A stretch of DNA of 44,190 nt from a virus: IMG/VR virus record IMGVR_UViG_3300033064_000522, positions 1 through 44,190 of that record; one strand, 5' to 3'. The notes below the pieces were generated by a model. The model ran no database searches and was not told the origin of the DNA. It saw only the letters and a list, made by a program, of their open reading frames with translations. Made by a program: the position numbers and the translations under genes. This document shows positions 26,964 through 33,915 of this stretch, in pieces (positions within the stretch are counted from its first letter, which is position 1; the number at the start of each line of letters is the position of its first letter).

Positions 26964-27081
26964 TAAAATACCTTTTAACCCTACCGTTATTAAAGACGGA
27001 AGGATTGTCAGGATTAGAAAAGATGGTACCGTAAAGGCAGATTTAGGCCCTTACAAGTTAAAGAGTAAGAAGGCAAACTAA
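26950..27081 (+). CDS. Small basic protein, 43 aa
   Basis: A short gene overlapping the nuclease end by 14 bases. The ATG at 26950 has GGGAGA seven bases upstream. The product is strongly basic (DGRIVRIRKDGTVKADLGPY, ending in KLKSKKAN) with a small beta hairpin, consistent with nucleic-acid binding. It is coupled to the next gene by TAATG. Confidence 0.6.
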   Translation: MGSNNKIPFNPTVIKDGRIVRIRKDGTVKADLGPYKLKSKKAN

Positions 27082-27191
27082 TGGAGATCTTTTTATTTAG
27101 TGGTATAGCAATAGGGTTTTTAATAGGATACCCAATTGGATTATTCATAGATAATTTAAATAAGAAAGAAAATAAAAAAAATGGCAGATGA
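27081..27191 (+). CDS. Small membrane protein, 36 aa
   Basis: ATG at 27081 overlaps the preceding stop (TAATG). One hydrophobic helix (LFSGIAIGFLIGYPIGLF, about residues 5-22) with small-residue GxxxG-like spacing is followed by a basic tail (NLNKKENKKNGR), so the C-terminus should be cytoplasmic. It is unusual inside a replication cluster. The role is unknown. Confidence 0.5.
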   Translation: MEIFLFSGIAIGFLIGYPIGLFIDNLNKKENKKNGR

Positions 27192-27519
27192 TAAAAACAC
27201 TTTAGAGTTAATCAATTCTATTACTGAGTTTAACGATCTTTCCGAATACATGAAAGATGATCAGTTAGATAAAGCATTAGCAATTATTGTTAAGCTTCTG
27301 ATGAATCCAGATGTGCCTTCGGCAAAGGCTCCGTATTTAATTATAGAGCTGCAAGCAATGTCTACTAAGTTTTCCATGATGGCCTCAGTGTATTCTACTA
27401 TTGCAAAGGACAAGGCTGGAACCGTAAACAATAATAAGAAAAATATATACTATTCAGCAAAGGAGTCCATAGACAAACTTGTAGATGCACTTAAGTATGT
27501 CGTTAGGTACAATTCATAA
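27181..27519 (+). CDS. Helical protein of unknown function near RecA
   Basis: A 112-residue, mostly helical protein with an A-rich upstream region and no clear SD. It ends in a long amphipathic helix (AKESIDKLVDALKYVVRY). The size and all-helical make-up recall recombination mediators of the UvsY type, but no motif establishes that. It is coupled by TAATG to the Cas4-like exonuclease gene. Confidence 0.55.
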   Translation: MADDKNTLELINSITEFNDLSEYMKDDQLDKALAIIVKLLMNPDVPSAKAPYLIIELQAMSTKFSMMASVYSTIAKDKAGTVNNNKKNIYYSAKESIDKLVDALKYVVRYNS

Positions 27520-28304
27520 TGGGTAGAAAAATAGTAAAGAATCTAAAGTTTAAAAAACATAGCGGAAAGCACTTTGATCCAGAGAAGTTTGCTTCTTTAC
27601 TAGATGAGTCATATTTAAAAATAAAACGAGCTGACGGGGAAATGACAAAAAAGTCATTTAGCCCAAGCTCTTTGGGATATGGTCATGGAAATTGCCCTAG
27701 GTATTGGTACATGGCCTTTAGTGGTGCTATGTTCATAGATGATAACGATTCAGTCGCAGTTGCTAATATGGCACAAGGAACTCAGGCTCACGAAAGATTA
27801 CAGAACTTAATTAAAACTATGCCAGAATTTAGATCAGAAGAAGAAGAGATCCTAAATGATTATCCTCCAGTAAAAGGCTTTGCAGACTTGGTCATGGAGT
27901 ATGATAACGAAATGGTCATTGGAGAAATAAAGACAGCCAAGCAAGAAGCATGGGATGCCAGACAATCAGAAATGAAATCTACCCCAAATCATTTACTTCA
28001 ACTGCTTACCTATATGAAAATTAAAAAAGCTAAAGAGGGATTCTTCCTTTATGAGAATAAGAATACGCAAGAAATAATTGTTATTCCTATATCTATGAAT
28101 GAAAAAAATACTAAAATTATTGAAGATACTTTTTCTTGGATGTGCGAAGTTTGGGATAACTTTAAAGACGGAGATCTGCCAATGAGGCCTCCTGGTGCTT
28201 CTAAGTCTAAGCTTCCCTGTACTTACTGTCCAGTTAAAAAAGAATGTTATTCTGGATTAACAGGAACTGTTCAAATAGAGATGTTGGATATTTCTAATTT
28301 ATGA
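27519..28304 (+). CDS. Cas4/RecB-like exonuclease with 4Fe-4S cluster
   Basis: A 261-residue protein. The nuclease core shows GTQAHERL (H91), GFADLV (D123), GEIKTA (E136-x-K138) and QLLTY (Q161, Y165), the RecB/Cas4 PD-(D/E)XK signature. C59 plus C234, C237 and C243 (CTYCPVKKEC) are arranged as in AddB/Cas4 Fe-S proteins. There are no CRISPR genes near it, so it is a stand-alone phage exonuclease. It probably makes single strands for RecA. Confidence 0.85.
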   Translation: MGRKIVKNLKFKKHSGKHFDPEKFASLLDESYLKIKRADGEMTKKSFSPSSLGYGHGNCPRYWYMAFSGAMFIDDNDSVAVANMAQGTQAHERLQNLIKTMPEFRSEEEEILNDYPPVKGFADLVMEYDNEMVIGEIKTAKQEAWDARQSEMKSTPNHLLQLLTYMKIKKAKEGFFLYENKNTQEIIVIPISMNEKNTKIIEDTFSWMCEVWDNFKDGDLPMRPPGASKSKLPCTYCPVKKECYSGLTGTVQIEMLDISNL

Positions 28305-28579
28305 AATGTGCAAATAAAGAATGTGCTATAGAGTTTAATCCTAAAACTCATAATCAAAAATATCATAACGATGAGTGCTGTAGGGTTGCCACCAATAGAA
28401 GAATCATGGAAAAATATTATGAAAAAAAGGCAATTAGGGGTGGCTCTGTAAGAAATTGTGAGAACTGCAAAACTCTTTTAAGTAGATACAATCAGAAAAA
28501 TATTTGTTCTGCGTGTGAGAAGAACAACAAAATTACAAATAAAAAAATGCTTTTAGGGATATTAGATGAAATTGGGTGA
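28301..28579 (+). CDS. Double zinc-finger protein, 92 aa
   Basis: ATG overlaps the previous stop (ATGA). The first module (CANKECAIEFNPKTHNQKYH then DECC) is an FCS-like finger. The second (NCENC ... ICSAC) is a CxxC-CxxC ribbon. The linker and tail are basic and helical. It is probably a nucleic-acid-binding accessory of the neighbouring nucleases; the exact role is unknown. Confidence 0.7.
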   Translation: MKCANKECAIEFNPKTHNQKYHNDECCRVATNRRIMEKYYEKKAIRGGSVRNCENCKTLLSRYNQKNICSACEKNNKITNKKMLLGILDEIG

Positions 28580-29132
28580 GTTAATTAAACTAAAAGCCAG
28601 CAGAGTCTTGGGGATAGATGCCTCAACAAACTCAATAGCATTTTGTTTAATGGAAGATAATCATCCCCTTAAATGGGGAAAGGTAGACCTAGTTGGATCA
28701 GATATATATGAGAAGATATACGATGCCAAAGTTAAGATGAATGTTATGCTAGATGAATTAAAGAGCGATTACATTGCGGTAGAAGGGGCTATACTTGTCA
28801 GATCACCTGATGCTGTGATAAAATTATCATATGTTTATGGAGTTGTCATTGCCGAGCTTATGTCTACTGGCTCTCGTGTCATTACTATATCTCCAAGTTC
28901 TTGGCAAGCATATATTGGCAATAAGAACCCAACCAAAGAAGAAAAAGCGGACATTAGATTAAAGAATCCAGGCTATGCAGATTCTTGGTACAAGACCCAG
29001 CTTAGGAATATGCGTAAACAAAGAACTGTAGATTATTTCAATAGTAAATATAAAATAAGTTTAGATGATTTTGATGTAGCAGATTCATTTGGTATTGCTC
29101 ATTATGCCAACAAGGTGTTAACAGAACGATGA
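28566..29132 (+). CDS. RuvC-like Holliday junction resolvase
   Basis: A 188-residue RNase H-fold nuclease. The four acidic positions fit RuvC: D18 (VLGIDASTNS), E73 (YIAVEGAIL), D170 and D173 (DDFDVADSFGIAHYA). The length is close to RuvC (about 170). It cuts four-way junctions left by recombination or replication before packaging. It overlaps the zinc-finger gene by 14 bases. Together with the PD-(D/E)XK protein the phage seems to have two junction-cutting enzymes. Confidence 0.85.
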   Translation: MKLGELIKLKASRVLGIDASTNSIAFCLMEDNHPLKWGKVDLVGSDIYEKIYDAKVKMNVMLDELKSDYIAVEGAILVRSPDAVIKLSYVYGVVIAELMSTGSRVITISPSSWQAYIGNKNPTKEEKADIRLKNPGYADSWYKTQLRNMRKQRTVDYFNSKYKISLDDFDVADSFGIAHYANKVLTER

Positions 29133-29275
29133 AGTTATATCAGAGCAAAGAATGGCTGCATAGAAGGTATGTAGTTCAAAAGAAAACAGTTACAGAGATA
29201 GCCAAGGAGTGTAATGTTTCTGCTATGACTATACAGAGATACCTAGATCAGTTTGGACTAATTAAAAAACGATGA
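29129..29275 (+). CDS. Tiny helix-turn-helix protein, 48 aa
   Basis: A short gene with ATG overlapping the RuvC stop and its own stop overlapping the next ATG (ATGA at both ends). Residues 20-44 (TVTEIAKECNVSAMTIQRYL) form a clear HTH followed by DQFGLIKKR, so this is essentially a single DNA-binding domain. It could be a regulator or a dimerising DNA-bender. Confidence 0.7.
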   Translation: MKLYQSKEWLHRRYVVQKKTVTEIAKECNVSAMTIQRYLDQFGLIKKR

Positions 29276-29823
29276 GCAAAGACGTATGGCTAGGAGCCAA
29301 TAAAGAAACTGCAGGAGATTTAATACTCAGCGGATATTCTGGAGAGCTTAAAGATATGCCAGTATATAGTGAGGTCAAAGCGCTGTTCAGAAACGGAGCA
29401 ACAGCATTAGATTTTGGTTGCGGGGTAGGAAGAAACTCAGTAGCACTTGCAGAAACATATGACAAGGTAATCTCTTTTGATTTTCCAAATATGATAGATC
29501 TAGTCCCAGAAGAAAATAAACTAAGTAACATATCATACACAACAGACTGGGAGCATGTCAAAGGATTTAAATTTGATACAGTATTGGCAAGCCTAGTATT
29601 CCAGCATATTGAAGATTCAGAGTTAGATTCATATCTAAATGATTTGTCTCAAATAGTGGACAGATTAGTTATCCACAGCAGAACATGGATTGATCATTCG
29701 GCCTCACAGGTATTGCCAATTATAGAAAAATATTTTATAATTGACAGTATAGAGTATTCAAGAGATCCCAACAATCCCGTTGACGATCATTTTATTGCAA
29801 TATTAAATAAAAAGGTGGACTAA
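29272..29823 (+). CDS. SAM-dependent methyltransferase
   Basis: A 183-residue class I methyltransferase. Motif I is ALDFGCGVGRN (about 45-55); motif II VISFDFP and motif IV-like DTVLASLVFQHI follow. It lacks DPPY or PC motifs of DNA methyltransferases, so the substrate is not DNA by motif. A small molecule, tRNA, protein or glycan is possible. Its place beside the MazG/NMAD-like gene suggests nucleotide metabolism, which is inference. Confidence 0.75.
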   Translation: MSKDVWLGANKETAGDLILSGYSGELKDMPVYSEVKALFRNGATALDFGCGVGRNSVALAETYDKVISFDFPNMIDLVPEENKLSNISYTTDWEHVKGFKFDTVLASLVFQHIEDSELDSYLNDLSQIVDRLVIHSRTWIDHSASQVLPIIEKYFIIDSIEYSRDPNNPVDDHFIAILNKKVD

Positions 29824-30146
29824 TGCTAAAGCCAGTATTTCAAGATACAGATGTATTTGCTTATAATGATCTTTATCTTCACGCAATATCCGCCCCAGCA
29901 GGGCATAAGATATTAAACACATGTCTTGAAATAGCTCAGATGCTAATTGATAAAAATATTTCATACGGCAACTCAGCCCTTGAGCCTGTAAGAATATTTT
30001 CAACGGCGGATTCCACAGAGCAATTAAAGGTAAGAATAGACGATAAACTAAATAGAGTAAAGAATAATCAAGGATATGCTGGAGATAATGATATAGATGA
30101 TCTCATAGGCTATCTAATGCTGTATAAAATAGCTAAATCAGGTTGA
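29823..30146 (+). CDS. MazG/NMAD1-like nucleotide-associated protein
   Basis: A 107-residue helical protein with AAGGTGG upstream. The core KNISYGNSALEPVRIF ... VRIDDKLNRV ... DDLIGYLMLYKI, with an RIDDK acidic helix and a later DIDDL, matches the all-alpha nucleotide-modification-associated proteins often found in phages and resembles MazG-type pyrophosphohydrolase helices. It could hydrolyse or handle dNTPs. The call is by pattern only. Confidence 0.55.
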   Translation: MLKPVFQDTDVFAYNDLYLHAISAPAGHKILNTCLEIAQMLIDKNISYGNSALEPVRIFSTADSTEQLKVRIDDKLNRVKNNQGYAGDNDIDDLIGYLMLYKIAKSG

Positions 30147-30171
30147 TTTTTTAGTCGACTAAGAGTATAAT
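30143..30171 (+). promoter_or_regulatory. Terminase promoter with palindromic operator candidate
   Basis: TTGATT (30143-30148), a 17-base spacer and TATAAT (30166-30171), then exactly six bases to the ATG at 30178 (leaderless). A perfect 12-bp palindrome TTAGTCGACTAA (30151-30162) fills most of the spacer and is a likely repressor site. A weak hairpin AAATCA/TGATTT (30135-30149) overlaps the -35. Confidence 0.8.
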
Positions 30172-30177
30172 CTAAAC

Positions 30178-30717
30178 ATGTCTGAGATAGAGTTATCCGC
30201 CCATTTTGACCGAATGAACAGAGTAGTGTCAGAATTACTAAAAGGAAGCAATCCCACCCAAATCGCCGCTATAACGGGTTTTAAGAGGGGTGACGTAGTT
30301 GACCTTATAGATGACTGGAAAAATGTTATTCATAACGACACAGGGGCACGTGAGAGGGCTAAAGAGGCTATCTCAGGAGCAGACCAGCATTATGCAATGC
30401 TAATCAAGGAAGCTTGGAAGACCGTAGAGGATGCCGATCAGGCGGGACAACTAAATGTTAAGGCTACATCCCTAAAGCTAATTGCAGATATTGAAGGCAA
30501 AAGAATTGGAATGCTTCAAGAGGTAGGCCTGCTAGACAATGCCGAACTTGCAAATCAAATTGCAGACACAGAGCGTAAGCAAGATATCCTAGTAAAGATA
30601 TTAAAAGAAGTTACAGCGTCTTGCCCTAAATGTAAAATAGAGGTGGCAAAAAGACTTTCACAAATTACTGGAATTGTAGAACCAATTGAGATAATTGAGG
30701 AAGTAAATGGACCTTAA
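30178..30717 (+). CDS. Terminase small subunit
   Basis: A 179-residue protein. The N-terminal HTH (residues about 24-48, PTQIAAITGFKRGDVVDLID) is of the DNA-recognition kind used by TerS. A long helical middle (KEAISGADQHYAMLIKEAWK) would form the oligomerisation ring, and the C-terminal part carries an isolated CPKC pair. It overlaps the large subunit by 11 bases. It recognises phage DNA for packaging and should be expressed from its own leaderless promoter. Confidence 0.75.
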   Translation: MSEIELSAHFDRMNRVVSELLKGSNPTQIAAITGFKRGDVVDLIDDWKNVIHNDTGARERAKEAISGADQHYAMLIKEAWKTVEDADQAGQLNVKATSLKLIADIEGKRIGMLQEVGLLDNAELANQIADTERKQDILVKILKEVTASCPKCKIEVAKRLSQITGIVEPIEIIEEVNGP

Positions 30718-32497
30718 TTTTAATGATTTAATTGATATATTAGATGGAGCAGAGTTTGAAGAAACCCCAGTAGATCTAAGAACATTTGTGGTAAATCCAG
30801 AGTATCTTTCTCTGCCCCCACTTTCAGAATTGCAATACCAGCTAATTGAAAAGAGTTCTCAGATATATAAAGAGTCTAGTCTTATTAAATTATTTGGAGA
30901 AAAAGATGGACAAAGAATATTTAAACAAACATGTAACGAAGTTATAGCACAACTAGGAAAAGGTTCAGGAAAAGATTACTGCTCTACCATATCAGTTGCT
31001 TACATTGTCTACCTGCTTCTTTGTTTGAAAGATCCCGCAGCATATTATGGCAAACCCCCAGGTGACTCAATAGATATCTTAAATATTGCTATTAACGCAC
31101 AGCAAGCAAGCAATGTGTTTTTCAAAGGATTTAAAACTAGAATTGAAAGATCTCCATGGTTTGTTGGAAAGTATGAGGCTAAGGCTTCAGAAATGAAATT
31201 TGATAAAGGAATAACAGTTCATTCTGGACACTCAGAAAGAGAAGCATTTGAAGGATATAACGTAATAGCCGTAGTCCTTGATGAGATATCAGGATTCGCA
31301 ATTGAGAGCACAAGCGGCAACGATCAGGCTAAAACAGGAGAAGCTATCTATGATATGTATAGAGCCTCAGTTGCATCCCGTTTCCCAGATTTTGGTAAAG
31401 TAATACTTCTTTCTTTCCCAAGATTTAAAAACGATTATATTCAGGCACACTACGAATCAGTAATTGCAGAAAAGGAAGTTGTTATTAGAAGTGAAACAAT
31501 GAAGATGGATGACGATCTGCCAGACGGAACGGATGGTAATGAGGTTACTGTTCAATGGGAAGAAGACCATATTAAATCATATCTATACCCAAAAACATAT
31601 GCTATTAAAAGACCAACATGGGATGTTAATCCTACAAAAAAAATACAAGACTTTAAAGTAGACTTTTATAGAAACTACATGGACGCCTTAGGTAGATTTG
31701 CCTGCATGCCACCAGAAGCCGTAGATGCTTTTTTTAAATCAAGAGAGAAAATAGAAAAAGCTTTTAATAACATGAATCTGCCAGTAGATAATTTTGGAAG
31801 AATGGAAGATTGGTTTCAGCCAGAAAAAGATAAAGAATATTTTATTCACGTAGACTTAGCTCAGAAGCACGACCATTGTGCAGTTGCAATGGCACATGTA
31901 AATAGATGGGTAAATGTAAAAGTAACTAATGAATATTCTCAACCTGCTCCTGTTGTAGAGGTAGATGCAGTAAGATTTTGGACTCCAACTGCAGATAAGT
32001 CAGTTGACTTTACTGAAGTAAAAGATTACATCTTGTCATTAAAGACAAGAGGATTTAATATCAAGGTGTGCACATTTGATAGATGGAACTCCCACGACAT
32101 GATGCAGCAATTGAAACAGTACGGAATTAATACGGAGCTGCTATCTGTTGCTAAAAAACATTATGATGATATGGCAATGATTGTTTCAGAAGAAAGAGTC
32201 TCTGGCCCAGCAATTAAATTATTAATTGATGAGCTATTGCAATTAAGAATTACAAGAGACAGGGTTGACCACCCAAGAAAAGGCTCAAAGGACTTGGCGG
32301 ATGCAGTTTGTGGATCAATTTTTAATGCTATAAGTAAATCAAAGCAGGACAAACAAAAAGAAATTCAGATTCATACCTATGATTCTATGAATGATGATAA
32401 CGATCAGAAGGATGAAGAGGTTGTTCTTAATATGATTAGAGCACCTAGAATACCGACAGACCTACAAGAAGCAATGGAGAATATGCAAATAATATGA
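30707..32497 (+). CDS. Terminase large subunit
   Basis: A 596-residue protein. The ATPase has a Walker A LGKGSGKDYC (about 83-92) and Walker B VVLDEISG (about 189-196; D192, E193). The C-terminal RNase H-like nuclease shows HVDLAQKHDH (first Asp near 384), FDRWNSHDM near 465 and a final DLADAV Asp near 530. It powers DNA translocation and cuts the concatemer. The Ser in GKGSGKD and the overall layout fit siphophage terminases. No portal gene follows, so packaging and head genes are separated in this genome. Confidence 0.93.
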   Translation: MDLNFNDLIDILDGAEFEETPVDLRTFVVNPEYLSLPPLSELQYQLIEKSSQIYKESSLIKLFGEKDGQRIFKQTCNEVIAQLGKGSGKDYCSTISVAYIVYLLLCLKDPAAYYGKPPGDSIDILNIAINAQQASNVFFKGFKTRIERSPWFVGKYEAKASEMKFDKGITVHSGHSEREAFEGYNVIAVVLDEISGFAIESTSGNDQAKTGEAIYDMYRASVASRFPDFGKVILLSFPRFKNDYIQAHYESVIAEKEVVIRSETMKMDDDLPDGTDGNEVTVQWEEDHIKSYLYPKTYAIKRPTWDVNPTKKIQDFKVDFYRNYMDALGRFACMPPEAVDAFFKSREKIEKAFNNMNLPVDNFGRMEDWFQPEKDKEYFIHVDLAQKHDHCAVAMAHVNRWVNVKVTNEYSQPAPVVEVDAVRFWTPTADKSVDFTEVKDYILSLKTRGFNIKVCTFDRWNSHDMMQQLKQYGINTELLSVAKKHYDDMAMIVSEERVSGPAIKLLIDELLQLRITRDRVDHPRKGSKDLADAVCGSIFNAISKSKQDKQKEIQIHTYDSMNDDNDQKDEEVVLNMIRAPRIPTDLQEAMENMQII

Positions 32498-32748
32498 GCG
32501 ACTACCAAGATAAAGCAAAAGAGTGTAAATGTTGTGGAAAACACGTTCCGCTTCCAATAGTTCTTAAAGAATATTTTGGAAACACGGTCTGCCCTACTAC
32601 ATTTGCAAACATCGTAGAGTATAAAAGAATGTGGATTAGCCTAGGCAAAAGACCACAAGGCAATATCAGAAAGCATTTTTCTGACTATGTTCAACAAATA
32701 GTAGAACAAACAATTGATAAAAAAGAAGACGGAAGCCTACAGAGCTAA
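32494..32748 (+). CDS. Small zinc-binding protein after terminase
   Basis: An 84-residue protein, ATG overlapping the terminase stop (ATGA). C11-x-C13-C14 (ECKCCGKHVP) and C33 (VCPTTF) may bind zinc. A C-terminal helix (IRKHFSDYVQQIVEQTIDKK) follows. The function is unknown. Confidence 0.6.
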   Translation: MSDYQDKAKECKCCGKHVPLPIVLKEYFGNTVCPTTFANIVEYKRMWISLGKRPQGNIRKHFSDYVQQIVEQTIDKKEDGSLQS

Positions 32749-32754
32749 TTGCTG

Positions 32755-32760
32755 TATAAT
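32755..32760 (+). promoter_or_regulatory. -10 element before the 110-aa gene
   Basis: TATAAT at 32755-32760 with no good -35. The predicted start near 32767 leaves a short leader with AGAAGG (32772-32777) before the ATG at 32783. Confidence 0.5.
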
Positions 32761-32782
32761 TATATGCAGAAAGAAGGTTGCT

Positions 32783-33115
32783 ATGTTTGAAGATGAGTAT
32801 GAGGACGAGCAAGACGGACAGGATCTTTCTGTCTACATGGAAATGGGAGTCATAGAGTTAGAAGGAATGGACGAAAACGGAGAAGCAATTTTCTCTATAA
32901 ACGAAAGCGCTAAAATTTTAGCCCCACACTTATGGCAATCTCATATAGACTATGTAGATAAATCTTTAATAGAATTATACGAAGCTGGTTTAGTTAAGGT
33001 TGAGTACAACGAAGACTTAGAGGCAACCTTTCTTTTGTCCCCAGAAGGACACGCCCTTGCAAAAGAAAAGGGACTAATTGAAATGGATATTAATAGGAAT
33101 ATTCCGAACGACTAA
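32783..33115 (+). CDS. Acidic protein, 110 aa, winged-helix-like
   Basis: Start at ATG 32783 because AGAAGG lies 5 bases upstream; an earlier in-frame start near 32714 would lie upstream of the promoter. The first 20 residues are almost all Asp/Glu. The rest (SHIDYVDKSLIELYEAGLVK then VEYNEDLEATFLLSPEG) resembles a winged helix with a DNA-mimic-like acidic head. It could be a regulator or an antagonist of a host DNA-binding protein; both are inference. Confidence 0.6.
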   Translation: MFEDEYEDEQDGQDLSVYMEMGVIELEGMDENGEAIFSINESAKILAPHLWQSHIDYVDKSLIELYEAGLVKVEYNEDLEATFLLSPEGHALAKEKGLIEMDINRNIPND

Positions 33116-33141
33116 AAAAGACCAAGAGAACAAAAAAATAG

Positions 33142-33147
33142 TATAAT
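33142..33147 (+). promoter_or_regulatory. -10 element of the structured RNA
   Basis: TATAAT at 33142-33147, with a weak AAGACC at -35. The predicted start falls at 33154, inside the first stem of the structured RNA that follows (33151 onward), or a few bases earlier. Confidence 0.55.
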
Positions 33148-33150
33148 AAG

Positions 33151-33234
33151 AACCTGCACCCCTTCATCGGGGAGTCGCAGGTTATTCGGGTCGCTACCCG
33201 AAGGATGGACCTGAGTACGTCCGCAAACTGCTCA
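33151..33234 (+). ncRNA. Structured RNA / leader with three hairpins and possible pseudoknot
   Basis: Stem 1 AACCTGC (33151-33157) with GCAGGTT (33177-33183), enclosing CCCC (33159-33162) and GGGG (33169-33172). Stem 2 TTCGGGT (33185-33191) with ACCCGAA (33196-33202), loop CGCT. Stem 3 GGAC (33207-33210) with GTCC (33219-33222). Loop bases TGAGTA (33212-33217) can pair with TGCTCA (33229-33234), one G-U, making an H-type pseudoknot. It is GC-rich against an AT-rich background, has a -10 before it and no credible reading frame. It may be a small RNA or a 5' leader of the nuclease gene at 33255. I recognise no known family. Confidence 0.7.
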
Positions 33235-33254
33235 TTTAAAATTTAAGGAGAGTT

Positions 33255-33662
33255 ATGTTCGAGTACAGAGTTAAACAAATTACAAAGGTAGTAGACGGAG
33301 ACACTATTGATGTTGATATTGATTTAGGATTTAGTATTTCTTACTCTCAAAGATTAAGATTAGCTGGCATAGATACACCAGAATCTAGAACAACAGATAA
33401 GCTTGAAAAAACTTTAGGCCTTGAATCAAAAGAGTATCTTAAGTCTAAATTTAAAAATGCTGTATCAATAATTGTAAAAACAGAAAAGCCAGACAGTACA
33501 GAGAAGTACGGTCGTATTCTTGGATGGGTATACCTTGATGGAAATACAAAGTCTGTTAATGAACAAATGATTGAAGACGGATACGCCTGGGGATACATGG
33601 GCGAAACTAAGGTTAAAGACTTTGTAGCCTTAGCAGAAAAGAGAAAGAAGAGCGGTAAATAG
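33255..33662 (+). CDS. Thermonuclease-like (SNase fold) nuclease
   Basis: A 135-residue protein, RBS AAGGAG before ATG 33255. The SNase signature is VVDGDT (12-17), RLAGIDTPE (R35, D40, T41, E43) and YGR (R87), at the same numbers as in mature staphylococcal nuclease. It cleaves DNA and RNA with calcium. There is no signal peptide, so it acts inside the cell, perhaps on host DNA. It follows the structured RNA, which may be its leader. Confidence 0.88.
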   Translation: MFEYRVKQITKVVDGDTIDVDIDLGFSISYSQRLRLAGIDTPESRTTDKLEKTLGLESKEYLKSKFKNAVSIIVKTEKPDSTEKYGRILGWVYLDGNTKSVNEQMIEDGYAWGYMGETKVKDFVALAEKRKKSGK

Positions 33663-33844
33663 TGCCGAATTACGAATACTCATGTTCATCCTGCAACAAA
33701 TCTACAGAAGTTAACAGAAAGTTTGATGATAAAGAAATAATCCCTCCTTGCCCTTCCTGTGGATATAGAATGACAAGATCCTATGGTGCAGTTGGAGTAC
33801 AGTTTAAAGGGTCTGGGTTTTACAAAACAGATAATCCTAAGTAA
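33662..33844 (+). CDS. FmdB-like zinc ribbon, 60 aa
   Basis: Starts at GTG 33662, overlapping the stop before it. CSSC and CPSC knuckles with the family ending GVQFKGSGFYKTDNPK match the FmdB/regulatory zinc-ribbon group, whose members are thought to bind proteins or nucleic acid. The function in phage is unknown. Confidence 0.8.
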   Translation: MPNYEYSCSSCNKSTEVNRKFDDKEIIPPCPSCGYRMTRSYGAVGVQFKGSGFYKTDNPK

Positions 33845-33869
33845 CTAAACTAATTTAAATATACATACG

Positions 33870-33906
33870 TGATATAATCTTCATGTAACAAAAATTTTGT
33901 TGCATG
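33870..33906 (+). promoter_or_regulatory. Promoter with 25-bp palindrome at transcript start
   Basis: TGATATAAT (33870-33878) is an extended -10. A near-perfect 25-base palindrome (33882-33906, CATGTAACAAAA / TTTTGTTGCATG, one mismatch) follows. The transcript would begin near 33885, so the palindrome is either an operator or a 5' stem-loop directly before the GGAG of the next gene. Confidence 0.65.
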
Positions 33907-33915
33907 GAGACCCAA

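Noticed and set aside
27519-28304. Cas4-like protein as sign of a CRISPR system
   Set aside because: No cas1, cas2 or array is present. Stand-alone Cas4-like exonucleases are common in phages.
32714-32782. Longer start for the acidic protein at 32783
   Set aside because: The extension lies upstream of the -10 and overlaps the previous gene, while AGAAGG supports the start at 32783.
33151-33234. tRNA or tmRNA
   Set aside because: No cloverleaf, T-loop GTTC or CCA-like end. The three-hairpin layout is different.
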